From Coriobacteriales bacterium (GTDB lineage Bacteria > Actinomycetota > Coriobacteriia > Coriobacteriales > UBA8131): a stretch of 7,206 bases of DNA. Location: positions 1 to 7,206 of the forward strand of contig JAISJA010000077.1 in assembly GCA_031261765.1 (NCBI GenBank). Reading direction: 5' to 3'. The notes beneath the pieces were generated by a model. It was not told where the DNA came from, searched no databases, and saw only the letters and a program-made list of their open reading frames with translations. Positions within the stretch are counted from its first letter, which is position 1; each line of letters starts with the position of its first letter. Below are positions 1 to 6,620 of the stretch, piece by piece. Made by a program: the position numbers and the translations under genes.

Positions 1-243
1 GTTGGCGTATATGGCCTTGTCAAGGTACTCGTTACAGAACTCGTCGCGCATGTCTATGACAAGCGACTCTATAGCACCGGTGTCCAGCGCCTTCTGCTTC
101 ACGAAATCAAGGTCCTGGCGTTCCTGTCCAACGTCGCCCGCGACGGCTATGACGTCAAGCCCTTTGTTCTCCATGAGCCATTTGATACAAACCGACGTGT
201 CCAGTCCGCCGGAATACGCCAACACTACTTTGTCATTTGCCAT
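1..243 (-). CDS. argG: Argininosuccinate synthase, N-terminal part (truncated by window edge)
   Basis: Argininosuccinate synthase joins citrulline and aspartate using ATP, the first of the two steps from citrulline to arginine in the cytoplasm. Only the first 81 codons are present, out of roughly 400 in the family; the frame is open to base 1. It begins [17 protein letters not shown], and residues 11-17 (SGGLDTS) are the ATP-pyrophosphatase loop that binds ATP. The stretch [19 protein letters not shown] at about residues 38-56 is also typical of ArgG. The ATG at 243 lies inside the end of argR, so the two genes overlap by 19 bp. An AAAGGA-type ribosome site sits a few bases upstream, still within argR, which suggests coupled translation. 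Four of its five isoleucine codons are ATA. Identity is firm; nothing can be said about the missing C-terminal part. Confidence 0.96.
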   Translation of the reverse strand, partial: MANDKVVLAYSGGLDTSVCIKWLMENKGLDVIAVAGDVGQERQDLDFVKQKALDTGAIESLVIDMRDEFCNEYLDKAIYAN

Positions 244-668
244 GAAAGTTCCTTTCCCGTTGCCTTAGCAACATTGTCATCCTCGCATATCATTAAGATA
301 GTATCATCGCCTGCTATCGTTCCTAACACTCCTTTAAGCGCGGCGCCGTCTATGGCGGCGGCCACGCCCTGCGCCATACCGCTTGCGGTATTTACCACCA
401 GCATGTTGTTCACGTCACGCACGGCTTTAACGGCGTTCTGCACCATGTCCGCAAGCCGCATGTCCTCAGAGAGTATATACGTACCGTTTAGCTTGCGTAG
501 GTCAAGCTCCGCGATGTCGCGCGACAACGTGGCCTGTCCCACGGTGAATCCATCGGCTTGCAGCGCACGCGCCAAGTCCTGCTGCGTGCGCATTTGGCCG
601 GCCCGCACTATCGCGCGCAGCGCCTTCTTGCGCTTATCGCGTTCAGTTGCCTGCGTGCGCGGCATCAT
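225..668 (-). CDS. argR: Arginine repressor ArgR
   Basis: ArgR is the arginine-responsive regulator that represses arginine biosynthesis as a hexamer. The 147-residue product has the family's normal length and two-domain layout. Residues about 10-65 form the winged helix-turn-helix, with the recognition segment [16 protein letters not shown] at 45-60. Residues about 80-145 form the arginine-binding and oligomerisation domain, with AQGVAAAID at 99-107 and GTIAGDDTI at 116-124; the paired Asp 121/122 are the expected arginine contacts. Two ATGs are adjacent, at 668 and 665. GGAG lies only 2 nt before the first but 5 nt before the second, so translation may really begin at 665. The gene overlaps the end of argF by 26 bp and the start of argG by 19 bp. 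Lying inside the operon it controls, it is probably autoregulated through the argC promoter (inference). Confidence 0.95.
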   Translation of the reverse strand: MMPRTQATERDKRKKALRAIVRAGQMRTQQDLARALQADGFTVGQATLSRDIAELDLRKLNGTYILSEDMRLADMVQNAVKAVRDVNNMLVVNTASGMAQGVAAAIDGAALKGVLGTIAGDDTILMICEDDNVAKATGKELSWQMTK

Positions 669-1623
669 TGCTCCATTTATCCGCCATCAACAACGAGAGC
701 AACGCCTTCTGGGCGTGCAGTCGGTTTTCGGCCTCGTCGAATATAACCGATTGTTTGCCGTCCATGACGTCGTCAGTGACCTCTTCGCCTCGATGCGCCG
801 GCAGACAGTGCATGAAAATCGCGTCCTCTTTAGCCCACCGCATCATCTTGCCGTCAACGGTGAATCCGCTGAAGGCCTTTAGTCGCCGGTCGTGCTCATG
901 CTCGCTTCCCATAGACGTCCACGTGTCGGTTATGACAACGTCGGCGCCCTTAACCGCGTCAACAGGATTATTGGTTGGCACCAACGTCGCGCCGGTCCTG
1001 CTCGCAAGCATCTCGCACTCGCCGATAACGCGCGCCTTTGGCTCGTATCCCTTTGGCGTGGCTATGCGAAGCTCCAGGCCGCAAAGCGTGGCCGCTTGTA
1101 TATATGTGTTGGCCATATTGTTGCCGTCGCCTACATACGCCACCACAAGGTCTTTAAGCGTATGCTTGTGTTCCTTTATCGTGAGAAGGTCGGCCAACCC
1201 CTGGCATGGATGGAAGTCGTCGGTAAGCGCGTTAACTACCGGTATATCGGTCGTCTGCGCTATACGCTCGACTTTCTGCTGCTCATATGTGCGTATTACT
1301 ATAGCGTCCACATAGCGTTCCAGAACATGCACAGTGTCTTCTATGCTCTCGCCGCGCGAGAACGCCGAATGCGAGTCGCTTAATATCACGGGCTGGGCAC
1401 CCATGCGCTCTATTCCCACCTCGAAGCTCACGCGCGTGCGCAGCGACGGTTTCTCCAGTATAACCGCGACGGCGCAGCCCTTGTAGTGTGCGTCCCTAAC
1501 GCCTGCCTGCCATGCCGCCTTTTGCTTGCTGGCCTCCTGCAAGATAAGCTCTATCTCGTCCGGCGTGAAGTCAAGCAAGCGCAAGGCATCACGTCCCGCA
1601 AGCGATGTGTCCATCTTAGTCAT
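643..1623 (-). CDS. argF: Ornithine carbamoyltransferase
   Basis: The enzyme transfers carbamoyl from carbamoyl phosphate to ornithine to give citrulline, in the cytoplasm, as a trimer. The 326-residue product is of normal length. It shows the carbamoyl-phosphate loop as SLRTR at residues 60-64 (the Leu replaces the more common Thr of STRTR and occurs in many OTCases). HPCQ is at 138-141, DTWTSMG with the ornithine-binding SMG loop at 233-239, and HCLPAHRGEEV at 272-282 carries the catalytic Cys. The C-terminal segment FDEAENRLHAQKALL is also characteristic. The ATG at 1623 is supported by GGAAGG five bases upstream; a second in-frame ATG at 1614 has no comparable site. The gene overlaps argD by 8 bp and argR by 26 bp. 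The motifs separate it from aspartate carbamoyltransferase and putrescine carbamoyltransferase. A catabolic ArcB role is unlikely in this biosynthetic operon. Confidence 0.96.
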   Translation of the reverse strand: MTKMDTSLAGRDALRLLDFTPDEIELILQEASKQKAAWQAGVRDAHYKGCAVAVILEKPSLRTRVSFEVGIERMGAQPVILSDSHSAFSRGESIEDTVHVLERYVDAIVIRTYEQQKVERIAQTTDIPVVNALTDDFHPCQGLADLLTIKEHKHTLKDLVVAYVGDGNNMANTYIQAATLCGLELRIATPKGYEPKARVIGECEMLASRTGATLVPTNNPVDAVKGADVVITDTWTSMGSEHEHDRRLKAFSGFTVDGKMMRWAKEDAIFMHCLPAHRGEEVTDDVMDGKQSVIFDEAENRLHAQKALLSLLMADKWSNDAAHAGN

Positions 1624-2860
1624 GGTATCCTTCCAATACGTTTTCCAATATTACTATCATGCTATCAATATCGCCCTTAGTGCATATAAGCGGCGGTAAG
1701 AAGCGCAGCGTGTGCGGTCCGGTGGAGTTTATCACCAGGCCTTCGCGAAGCGCGGAAGCTACCACGTCTGGCGCCACGTCAGTGCGTATGTCGGCACCGG
1801 CCATAAGGCCAAGCCCACGCACGTCGCATATAGCCGGAATTTTGCTTAACCGCTCGCGTAGATATTCGCCTGTCTGCGTCACGTGTTCGCCTGCGTCCAT
1901 GCCGTTTAGCGTGTCGATAACCGCGTTCGCCGCCGCTACCGCAAGCGCGTTGCCACCAAACGTGGTCCCGTGCTCGCCGGGTTGCAGAAGCTGGCCGTAT
2001 TCGCCGCGCGCGCAAACAGCGCCTATAGGCATTCCTCCACCAAGCCCTTTTGCCATGCATACGACGTCTGGCAGTATACCATATTGTTGGAACGCGAATG
2101 GCTTGCCGGTGCGGAACATACCGGTTTGCACCTCGTCTACCATCAATAGGATGCCACGGCTTTCCGTCTCTTCTCGGACCGCCTTTATATATTCTTCGCT
2201 ACACGGCCACACGCCGCCCTCGCCCTGTATGCATTCAAGCAGTACGGCGCATATATCGCCATGCGCGCGTTCGTCAAGCTCGTGTACAAGAGCGCCTGCG
2301 TCGTCAAACGCGACATGCGCGAAACCGTCGGGCATGGGCGCGAACGCCTCTTGTTTAACCGGCTGTCCGGTCGCGGCAAGCGCTCCCATTGTGCGCCCGT
2401 GGAACGAACGCTCAAGCGTAACAATCGTATGGGCGCCGTCCAAGCGCTCGCGGCCGTATTTGCGCGCTATCTTAATAGCACCTTCCACGGCCTCGGTGCC
2501 GGTGTTGGCAAAAAACGTGCGCCAGGTCTCAGGGCGTCCCTTACCTTGGCCAATAGCGCTTTCGTCTAAATACATGTTGAGCAGAGCGTCCAGTTTCTCG
2601 GCCAGCTCTCCCCTGCCCGCAATGTAATAATAGTTGCTGGCTTGTATGAGCTTCTCCGTTTGCTCACGCATCGCGGCAACTACCGCGGGGTGCGAATGCC
2701 CAAGCGCCACGCAACCTATGCCTGCAAGGAAGTCCAGGTATTCCTTGCCGGTATCATCATACAAACGCATGCCTTCGCCACGCACGAACTCAACCGGTTT
2801 GCGGCCGAACGTCTGCATTATGTATTGCGAATCCAGCTCTTGTTCTGTAGCCAATGCCAT
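1616..2860 (-). CDS. argD: Acetylornithine aminotransferase
   Basis: This PLP-dependent class III aminotransferase converts N-acetylglutamate semialdehyde and glutamate to N-acetylornithine and 2-oxoglutarate. The 414-residue product is close to family length. Visible landmarks are GIGCVALGHSHP at 47-58, the phosphate-binding NTGTEAVEGAIKIARK at 119-134, SFHGRTMGALAATG at 152-165, VDEVQTG at 241-247 (Asp 242 should contact the pyridine nitrogen), the PLP lysine K271 in MAKGLGGGMPIGA, and GTTFGGN at 298-304. Residues about 100-113, around IGQGKGRPETW, look like a small insertion relative to the shorter ArgD proteins I know. The ATG at 2860 has AAAGGA about five bases upstream. It starts 23 bp after argB and overlaps argF by 8 bp. 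Some ArgD enzymes also act as succinyldiaminopimelate aminotransferase; the sequence does not say whether this one does. Confidence 0.95.
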   Translation of the reverse strand: MALATEQELDSQYIMQTFGRKPVEFVRGEGMRLYDDTGKEYLDFLAGIGCVALGHSHPAVVAAMREQTEKLIQASNYYYIAGRGELAEKLDALLNMYLDESAIGQGKGRPETWRTFFANTGTEAVEGAIKIARKYGRERLDGAHTIVTLERSFHGRTMGALAATGQPVKQEAFAPMPDGFAHVAFDDAGALVHELDERAHGDICAVLLECIQGEGGVWPCSEEYIKAVREETESRGILLMVDEVQTGMFRTGKPFAFQQYGILPDVVCMAKGLGGGMPIGAVCARGEYGQLLQPGEHGTTFGGNALAVAAANAVIDTLNGMDAGEHVTQTGEYLRERLSKIPAICDVRGLGLMAGADIRTDVAPDVVASALREGLVINSTGPHTLRFLPPLICTKGDIDSMIVILENVLEGYHD

Positions 2861-2883
2861 TCTTATCCTTTAAACCTTCTTTC

Positions 2884-3834
2884 TCATTGCAGTTTGCTCG
2901 CTAAATTGTCAAGCGGATATGCCTCGAAATCATCAGGCACGTCTTGCGCGTCGTCCGGGTACACCATCGTGCCGACGCCGTGGTTAGTGAACATCTCCAG
3001 CAACATGGAATGTGGAATAGTGCCGTTAAGTATGTGGGCACGGGCTACGCCTGCGTCCACCGCCTTCACGCACGCTTTCAACTTTGGTAGCATGCCCTTG
3101 GACGTAGCCGGCGAGTCCAGCAACTTGCGCACCTGGCTTACCGTAAGTCGCGATATAAGCGAGGTCTTATCATCAAAGTCCCTGTATAAGCCGTTCACGT
3201 CCGTTAGGAACATGACCTTGTGCGCGCCTATGGCGGCGGATATCTCACCCGCCACAAGGTCGGCGTTAACGTTATAAGCCTGCCCGTCTTCGCCAATGGC
3301 TATGGACGCTATTATAGGTATATAATCGTTTGCTATCAAGTCCACAAGCAACGTTGTGTCTATGTTCGTAACAGAGCCTACTAGCCCCATATCATCGCGG
3401 TAACGCTCCGCTTGCACTATGCATCCGTCGGTGCCGTTAAGGCCAACGGCAATATGCCCATGCGCGTTCATCTGCGACACGAGCTCCTGGTTCACCTTAC
3501 CTATTAGCGTCATCTTGACGATATCCATGACCTCCGGCGGAGACACGCGAAGGCCGTCTTTGAACTCGACCGGATAGCCAAGCTTATTGCAATACGCGGT
3601 TATGTCGTTGCCGCCGCCGTGCACGATAATCGGGTTAAGGCCTATGATCTTCATGAGCACTATGTCACTCATGACGTCGGCGCGCAGCCGCTCGTCTGTC
3701 ATAGCGGCCCCGCCGTACTTTATGACCACGGTCTTGCCAGTCGCCTCTTTTATCCATGGGAGCGCTTCTATAAGCAGCTCGGCCTGGTTTAACGCCTGCG
3801 CACGCTCAGCTCTTATGTTGTCTGTATCAGTCAA
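2884..3834 (-). CDS. argB: Acetylglutamate kinase, TTG start
   Basis: The kinase phosphorylates N-acetylglutamate with ATP and is the usual feedback-controlled step in organisms that use ArgJ. The product has 316 residues. An N-terminal helix (about residues 12-32, ALNQAELLIEALPWIKEATG) precedes the kinase core; such a helix marks hexameric, arginine-inhibited forms, so feedback inhibition is inferred. Core motifs are VVIKYGGAAM at 36-45 with catalytic Lys 39, VHGGG at 71-75, NVNADLVAGE at 188-197, FLTDVNGLYRD at 209-219 and GMLPK at 247-251 with Lys 251. An acidic tail of about 20 residues follows the usual TNHGVGTMVYPDD end. The start codon is TTG: the next in-frame ATG is codon 45, inside the active-site loop, and an in-frame stop lies 24 bases upstream. 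AAAGG at 3845-3841 is correctly spaced 6 nt before the TTG. Confidence 0.95.
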   Translation of the reverse strand: MTDTDNIRAERAQALNQAELLIEALPWIKEATGKTVVIKYGGAAMTDERLRADVMSDIVLMKIIGLNPIIVHGGGNDITAYCNKLGYPVEFKDGLRVSPPEVMDIVKMTLIGKVNQELVSQMNAHGHIAVGLNGTDGCIVQAERYRDDMGLVGSVTNIDTTLLVDLIANDYIPIIASIAIGEDGQAYNVNADLVAGEISAAIGAHKVMFLTDVNGLYRDFDDKTSLISRLTVSQVRKLLDSPATSKGMLPKLKACVKAVDAGVARAHILNGTIPHSMLLEMFTNHGVGTMVYPDDAQDVPDDFEAYPLDNLASKLQ

Positions 3835-3840
3835 ATTATG

Positions 3841-3845
3841 CCTTT
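3841..3845 (-). promoter_or_regulatory. Ribosome binding site that fixes the argB TTG start
   Basis: The minus strand reads AAAGG, then six bases, then the TTG of argB at 3834-3832. This is the only well-placed Shine-Dalgarno-like site near the N-terminus, and it decides the TTG start. The same bases lie inside a five-codon reading frame, ATG at 3848 to TGA at 3831 (MKGII), whose stop overlaps the argB start as TTGA. That tiny frame has no Shine-Dalgarno site of its own and may be chance. Confidence 0.7.
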
Positions 3846-3879
3846 CATTGTGGCTTTATGCACCCAACTATATCTTATG

Positions 3880-4004
3880 CATGAGCTTTCGTGGGCGAGC
3901 AGAAAAGCTCGATACCAAGTTCCGGGCGCGCGGAGTAGGCTTCGGCCTTCGAGCACGCCCGGTGTTCTGGTAGCGGGCTTTTATGCCGTTCACAAAAGCT
4001 CATG
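3880..4004 (-). repeat. Nested imperfect inverted repeat between argJ and argB (predicted RNA structure)
   Basis: The 165-bp gap before argB folds on paper into one long interrupted hairpin. On the minus strand, positions 4004-3991 (CATGAGCTTTTGTG, containing the argJ stop TGA) pair with 3893-3880 (CACGAAAGCTCATG): 14 bp including one G-U. Inside this, AAAAGC (3982-3977) pairs with GCTTTT (3908-3903), a CG/CG pair lies in the small internal loop, TACCAG (3972-3967) pairs with TTGGTA (3918-3913), and CCGGGCGTG (3962-3954) pairs with CGCGCCCGG (3930-3922). The tip is AGGC-CGAA-GCCT (3948-3937). AACA and AAC face each other between the last two long helices. There is no run of U after any stem, so it is not a standard intrinsic terminator. 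It could be an mRNA processing or stability element, an attenuator, or a MITE-like palindrome. The pairing is exact; the function is unknown. Confidence 0.75.
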
Positions 4005-5307
4005 TTCTGTAGTCTCCGTTGATGGTTATATACTCATGCGTAAGGTCGCACGTCCAGATACGCGCGTTTGAGTCTCCGGCGCCCAGACGCGCGTTTATGA
4101 CAATCTCGTCACGCTCGTTAAAACGCCGCAGCGCCTCGTCCTCGTCAAACTCCACCGAAAGTCCATGCTCGCATACTAGCATATCCATAAGCTCTATATC
4201 AACGTCTTCCTGTTTGAAGGCGGCACCACTTTTGCCAAGGGCCATGGCTATGCGTCCCCAGTTCGCGTCGTGACCGGCAATAGCGGTCTTCACAAGAGGC
4301 GAGTTGGCGACTGCGCGCGCCGCCTTATCGGCGTCAGCGTCGTTAGCGGCGCCTTGCACGTATACGGTCACCAGCTTCGTGGCTCCTTCTCCATCGGCGG
4401 CTATCTGCCTTGCCAGGTCCTCGCAAACGGCTTTCAACGCATTCGCGAAAGCCTCATATGTCGCGGTGCCGGCGTCTATACGCGCACCGCCCGCCGCACC
4501 GGTCGCCAATATGAATACGCTGTCGTTAGTGGACGTGTCGCTGTCTACCGTGACCTTGTTGAACGAGACGTTGACTGCCTCGCGCAAAGCGGCGTCAAGT
4601 GCTTCGGCGCTAACGGGCGCGTCGGTCGCTATGACCGACAACATGGTAGCCATGTCGGGCTGTATCATTCCTGAGCCTTTCGCCATGCCGCCTACGTGAT
4701 ACGTTATGGACCCATCCATATTTTCGCTGGCAACATCGCCACATGTTTGAACGCTGAAACCTACGGCAGCCTCTTTAGCGTGTGTGTCGGTAGTCATGAT
4801 GGCCTCGGCTGCCGCGTGTGCCGCGGCGATGTCAGCGTCACATGCGTCACCGGGGGACAAAACGCCCGCGGCCTTTGGCATTCCGCTTTCAAAACATTCC
4901 GTGCTTAGCGGCACGCCTATCACTCCGGTAGAGGCCACCAGCACCTGTTGCGGTTCGCAGTCGAACTTATCTGCCGCAATGCGCGACGTGCTGTTGGCGG
5001 TACCGCGGCCGGCACACCCAGTGGCCGCGTTGGCGTTTCCGGAGTTAAGCACTATAACGCGCGCGTACTTATCATGTTCGCGCTGCCATACCAAGTGTTC
5101 ACGGCAAAGCGTGACCGGCGCCGCGCAAAACGCGTTTCTCGTGAACACACCAGCCGCCGTGCTGCCCTCCGGTACACAAACTACTGCCATGTCCTTACGG
5201 TTGGGATTCCGTCTGAACCCGGCGGATATACCGGCGCACTGAACGCCTTTAACGGCGCCTAACCCACCGTCTATCGCTCTTATGTCGTCTTTATCGTGCA
5301 TAACCAC
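4000..5307 (-). CDS. argJ: Bifunctional or monofunctional ornithine acetyltransferase ArgJ
   Basis: ArgJ transfers acetyl from N-acetylornithine to glutamate, releasing ornithine and regenerating N-acetylglutamate, which makes the pathway cyclic. The proenzyme is cleaved by itself into alpha and beta chains before a conserved Thr. Here that site is MATML, cleaved between Ala 220 and Thr 221 (numbered from the GTG), preceded by GGMAKGSGMIQPD. Other family segments are TRNAFCAAPV at 56-65, LNSGNANAATG at 87-97, ASTGVIGVPL at 125-134, the DSDTSTNDS stretch at 255-263, GEGATKL at 306-312 and GHDANWGR near 345. The product is 435 residues from the GTG at 5307, or 433 from an in-frame ATG at 5301; neither has a strong ribosome site, so the start is uncertain. 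It is isolated from argC and argB by structured gaps of 218 and 165 bp. Whether it also accepts acetyl-CoA cannot be told from sequence. Confidence 0.95.
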   Translation of the reverse strand: MVMHDKDDIRAIDGGLGAVKGVQCAGISAGFRRNPNRKDMAVVCVPEGSTAAGVFTRNAFCAAPVTLCREHLVWQREHDKYARVIVLNSGNANAATGCAGRGTANSTSRIAADKFDCEPQQVLVASTGVIGVPLSTECFESGMPKAAGVLSPGDACDADIAAAHAAAEAIMTTDTHAKEAAVGFSVQTCGDVASENMDGSITYHVGGMAKGSGMIQPDMATMLSVIATDAPVSAEALDAALREAVNVSFNKVTVDSDTSTNDSVFILATGAAGGARIDAGTATYEAFANALKAVCEDLARQIAADGEGATKLVTVYVQGAANDADADKAARAVANSPLVKTAIAGHDANWGRIAMALGKSGAAFKQEDVDIELMDMLVCEHGLSVEFDEDEALRRFNERDEIVINARLGAGDSNARIWTCDLTHEYITINGDYRT

Positions 5308-5378
5308 TTTCTGCTTAGCAACTTTCTCTTAAATTTAAATTCTCTAACGAATGCCTGCGCCTTAAAATCGCAAGCATA
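5308..5378 (-). other. AT-rich leader between the inverted repeat and argJ
   Basis: These 71 bases separate the palindrome from the argJ GTG. They contain the self-complementary AAATTTAAATTT-type stretch around 5326-5340 and a GAGAAAG run at about 5328-5322, which is too far upstream to be an ideal ribosome site for the GTG. I see no convincing -35/-10 pair, so a separate argJ promoter is possible but not supported. Confidence 0.4.
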
Positions 5379-5528
5379 TAAATGTTTTTTGCGTATAGTG
5401 ACATAGCATTTTGTTTTGAGTTCTGGGGTGCGAACACGTATGCTCGAGCGCTCTTTGCTCAGCAGGAGTGTGAGCCGGGGCCCCAGGTTTCAAAACAATA
5501 TGCTATGGCACTAGGCCAAAAACATTTA
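5379..5528 (-). repeat. Large nested inverted repeat between argC and argJ (predicted RNA structure)
   Basis: Most of the 218-bp argC-argJ gap is one near-symmetric palindrome. On the minus strand the outer helix pairs TAAATGTTTTT (5528-5518, beginning on the argC stop TAA) with AAAAACATTTA (5389-5379). After an internal loop come TAGTG/CACTA (5513-5509 with 5400-5396), CATAGCAT/ATGCTATG (5507-5500 with 5409-5402), TTGTTTTGA/TCAAAACAA (5498-5490 with 5419-5411) and CTGGGG/CCCCAG (5486-5481 with 5428-5423). Single mismatches or a symmetric AAC/AAC loop separate these helices. About 39 base pairs can form in the arms. The 52-nt apical region holds GCTCA/TGAGC (5475-5471 with 5461-5457) or, alternatively, a TGCTGAGC helix with 5449-5441. 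No U-tract follows. It ends about 70 bp before argJ. It may be an RNA regulatory or processing element, or a MITE; the outer arms begin and end with TA. Confidence 0.8.
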
Positions 5529-6599
5529 CACAGCAAACCCAACGGCGCGCAGGCCTTCGTCCTCCGCCAGCCCAAACAGCAGGTTCGCGTTCTGTATGGC
5601 CTGCGACGACGCCCCTTTACCAAGGTTGTCTATGGCACAGGACGCCACAAGAGAATGTGTAGCGGCGTCATACGCGATGCCTACCTGCGCGTAGTTAGTA
5701 CCACGCACGGCCGCAGCGTGCGGCATCTGACCCGGTGGCAGAAGCGACACGAACGTCTCGTCTTTATATGCGGCCTGGTACGCTATTCCAACGTCATTGG
5801 CGCTTACGTTTTGCGCAAGCGGAACCGTGGCTGTCGCGACCATACCGCGTTTTAGCGGTGCCAGGTGCGGCGTGAACACTATCGGTACGTTCCTGCCCGC
5901 AAGGCGCGCGAACGTCTGCGCGATCTCAGGGGTATGCCTGTGGGTCGTCGCGCTATATGCGCTAACGTCCTCGGCGGCGCTGCAGAAACGCGTTCCGGGC
6001 GCAAGGCCCGCGCCGGACCCTGAAACACCGGATATCGCGTCTATGACTATAGTCCCGTTGCCAACTAATCCGGCAGCTAAAGCCGGCAGCACCGCAAGCG
6101 TTGCGGCGGTTGGGTAACACCCTGGGTTCGCCACCAACGCGCCACGGCCCTTCTGGGCGTATACAGACGCCAGGTTATACAGGTCGTTACGGTTGACCTC
6201 CGGTAGGCCGTAGACTGCAAGCGGCAGCAAGAACGGCGCGCTATGCGCCACTCCGTACCATTTCTCATATGTGCTCGCATCCTTAAGACGAAAGTCAGCG
6301 CTAAGGTCCACTACACTGCAACCAGACTCAAGCAACAATGGCGCTATGGCCATAGCCTTCGTATGCGGTACTGCAAGGAACGCCAGGTTTATGCCCGCGG
6401 CGGAGTTTATCACGCTCGCGTGCGAGATGAACTTCGCGTTGGTAACGCCCGTGAACGACGGGTAGACGCTGGCCAAAGACTGGCCCGCATACTCGTTTGA
6501 CGTTATGGCCGACAGGTTGAATTTAGGGTGTGCAAGCAGCCAACGCACAAGCTCCGCCCCTGTATAGCCCGCCGCGCCTATCACTGCAACGTTTATCAT
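5526..6599 (-). CDS. argC: N-acetyl-gamma-glutamyl-phosphate reductase
   Basis: ArgC reduces N-acetylglutamyl-5-phosphate with NADPH to the semialdehyde. The product has 357 residues, slightly above the usual 340-350. The NADPH-binding Rossmann motif VIGAAGYTGAEL is at 6-17; DLSADFRLKD at 98-107, VYGLPEVNR at 129-137 and the catalytic Cys 161 in ANPGCYPTA follow. GVSGSGAGL at 191-199, HRHTPEI at 220-226 with a catalytic His, PHLAPLKRGM at 244-253 and DNLGKGASSQAIQN at 324-337 complete the dimerisation domain. The ATG at 6599 follows AAAGGG at about five bases, and no in-frame upstream alternative is needed. It is the first gene of the operon, directly downstream of the best promoter in the window. 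Its TAA stop forms the first bases of the inverted repeat in the following gap. The C-terminal end looks natural, so the repeat has not visibly truncated it. Confidence 0.96.
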   Translation of the reverse strand: MINVAVIGAAGYTGAELVRWLLAHPKFNLSAITSNEYAGQSLASVYPSFTGVTNAKFISHASVINSAAGINLAFLAVPHTKAMAIAPLLLESGCSVVDLSADFRLKDASTYEKWYGVAHSAPFLLPLAVYGLPEVNRNDLYNLASVYAQKGRGALVANPGCYPTAATLAVLPALAAGLVGNGTIVIDAISGVSGSGAGLAPGTRFCSAAEDVSAYSATTHRHTPEIAQTFARLAGRNVPIVFTPHLAPLKRGMVATATVPLAQNVSANDVGIAYQAAYKDETFVSLLPPGQMPHAAAVRGTNYAQVGIAYDAATHSLVASCAIDNLGKGASSQAIQNANLLFGLAEDEGLRAVGFAV

Positions 6600-6620
6600 C
6601 TCAACCCTTTCTTTTCCTTA

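Noticed and set aside
274..2627. Long plus-strand open frames antisense to argR, argF and argD (up to about 320 codons)
   Set aside because: They lie wholly opposite well-supported genes with complete family motifs, have no recognisable domains, and are low-complexity Ser/Ala/Arg-rich products explained by the codon bias of the real strand.
3880..5528. Palindromes as integron attC sites
   Set aside because: The conserved end boxes (RYYYAAC ... GTTRRRY) are not at the ends, and argJ is a core operon gene, not a cassette.
3880..5528. Palindromes as Rho-independent terminators or T-box leaders
   Set aside because: Neither is followed by a T-run on the minus strand, and the conserved T-box sequence and specifier arrangement are not present. 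Termination here would also cut off the rest of the operon.
5382..5855. Plus-strand open frame covering the argC-argJ palindrome and the 3' end of argC
   Set aside because: It is antisense to argC for most of its length and otherwise runs through the inverted repeat; no family features or ribosome site were seen.
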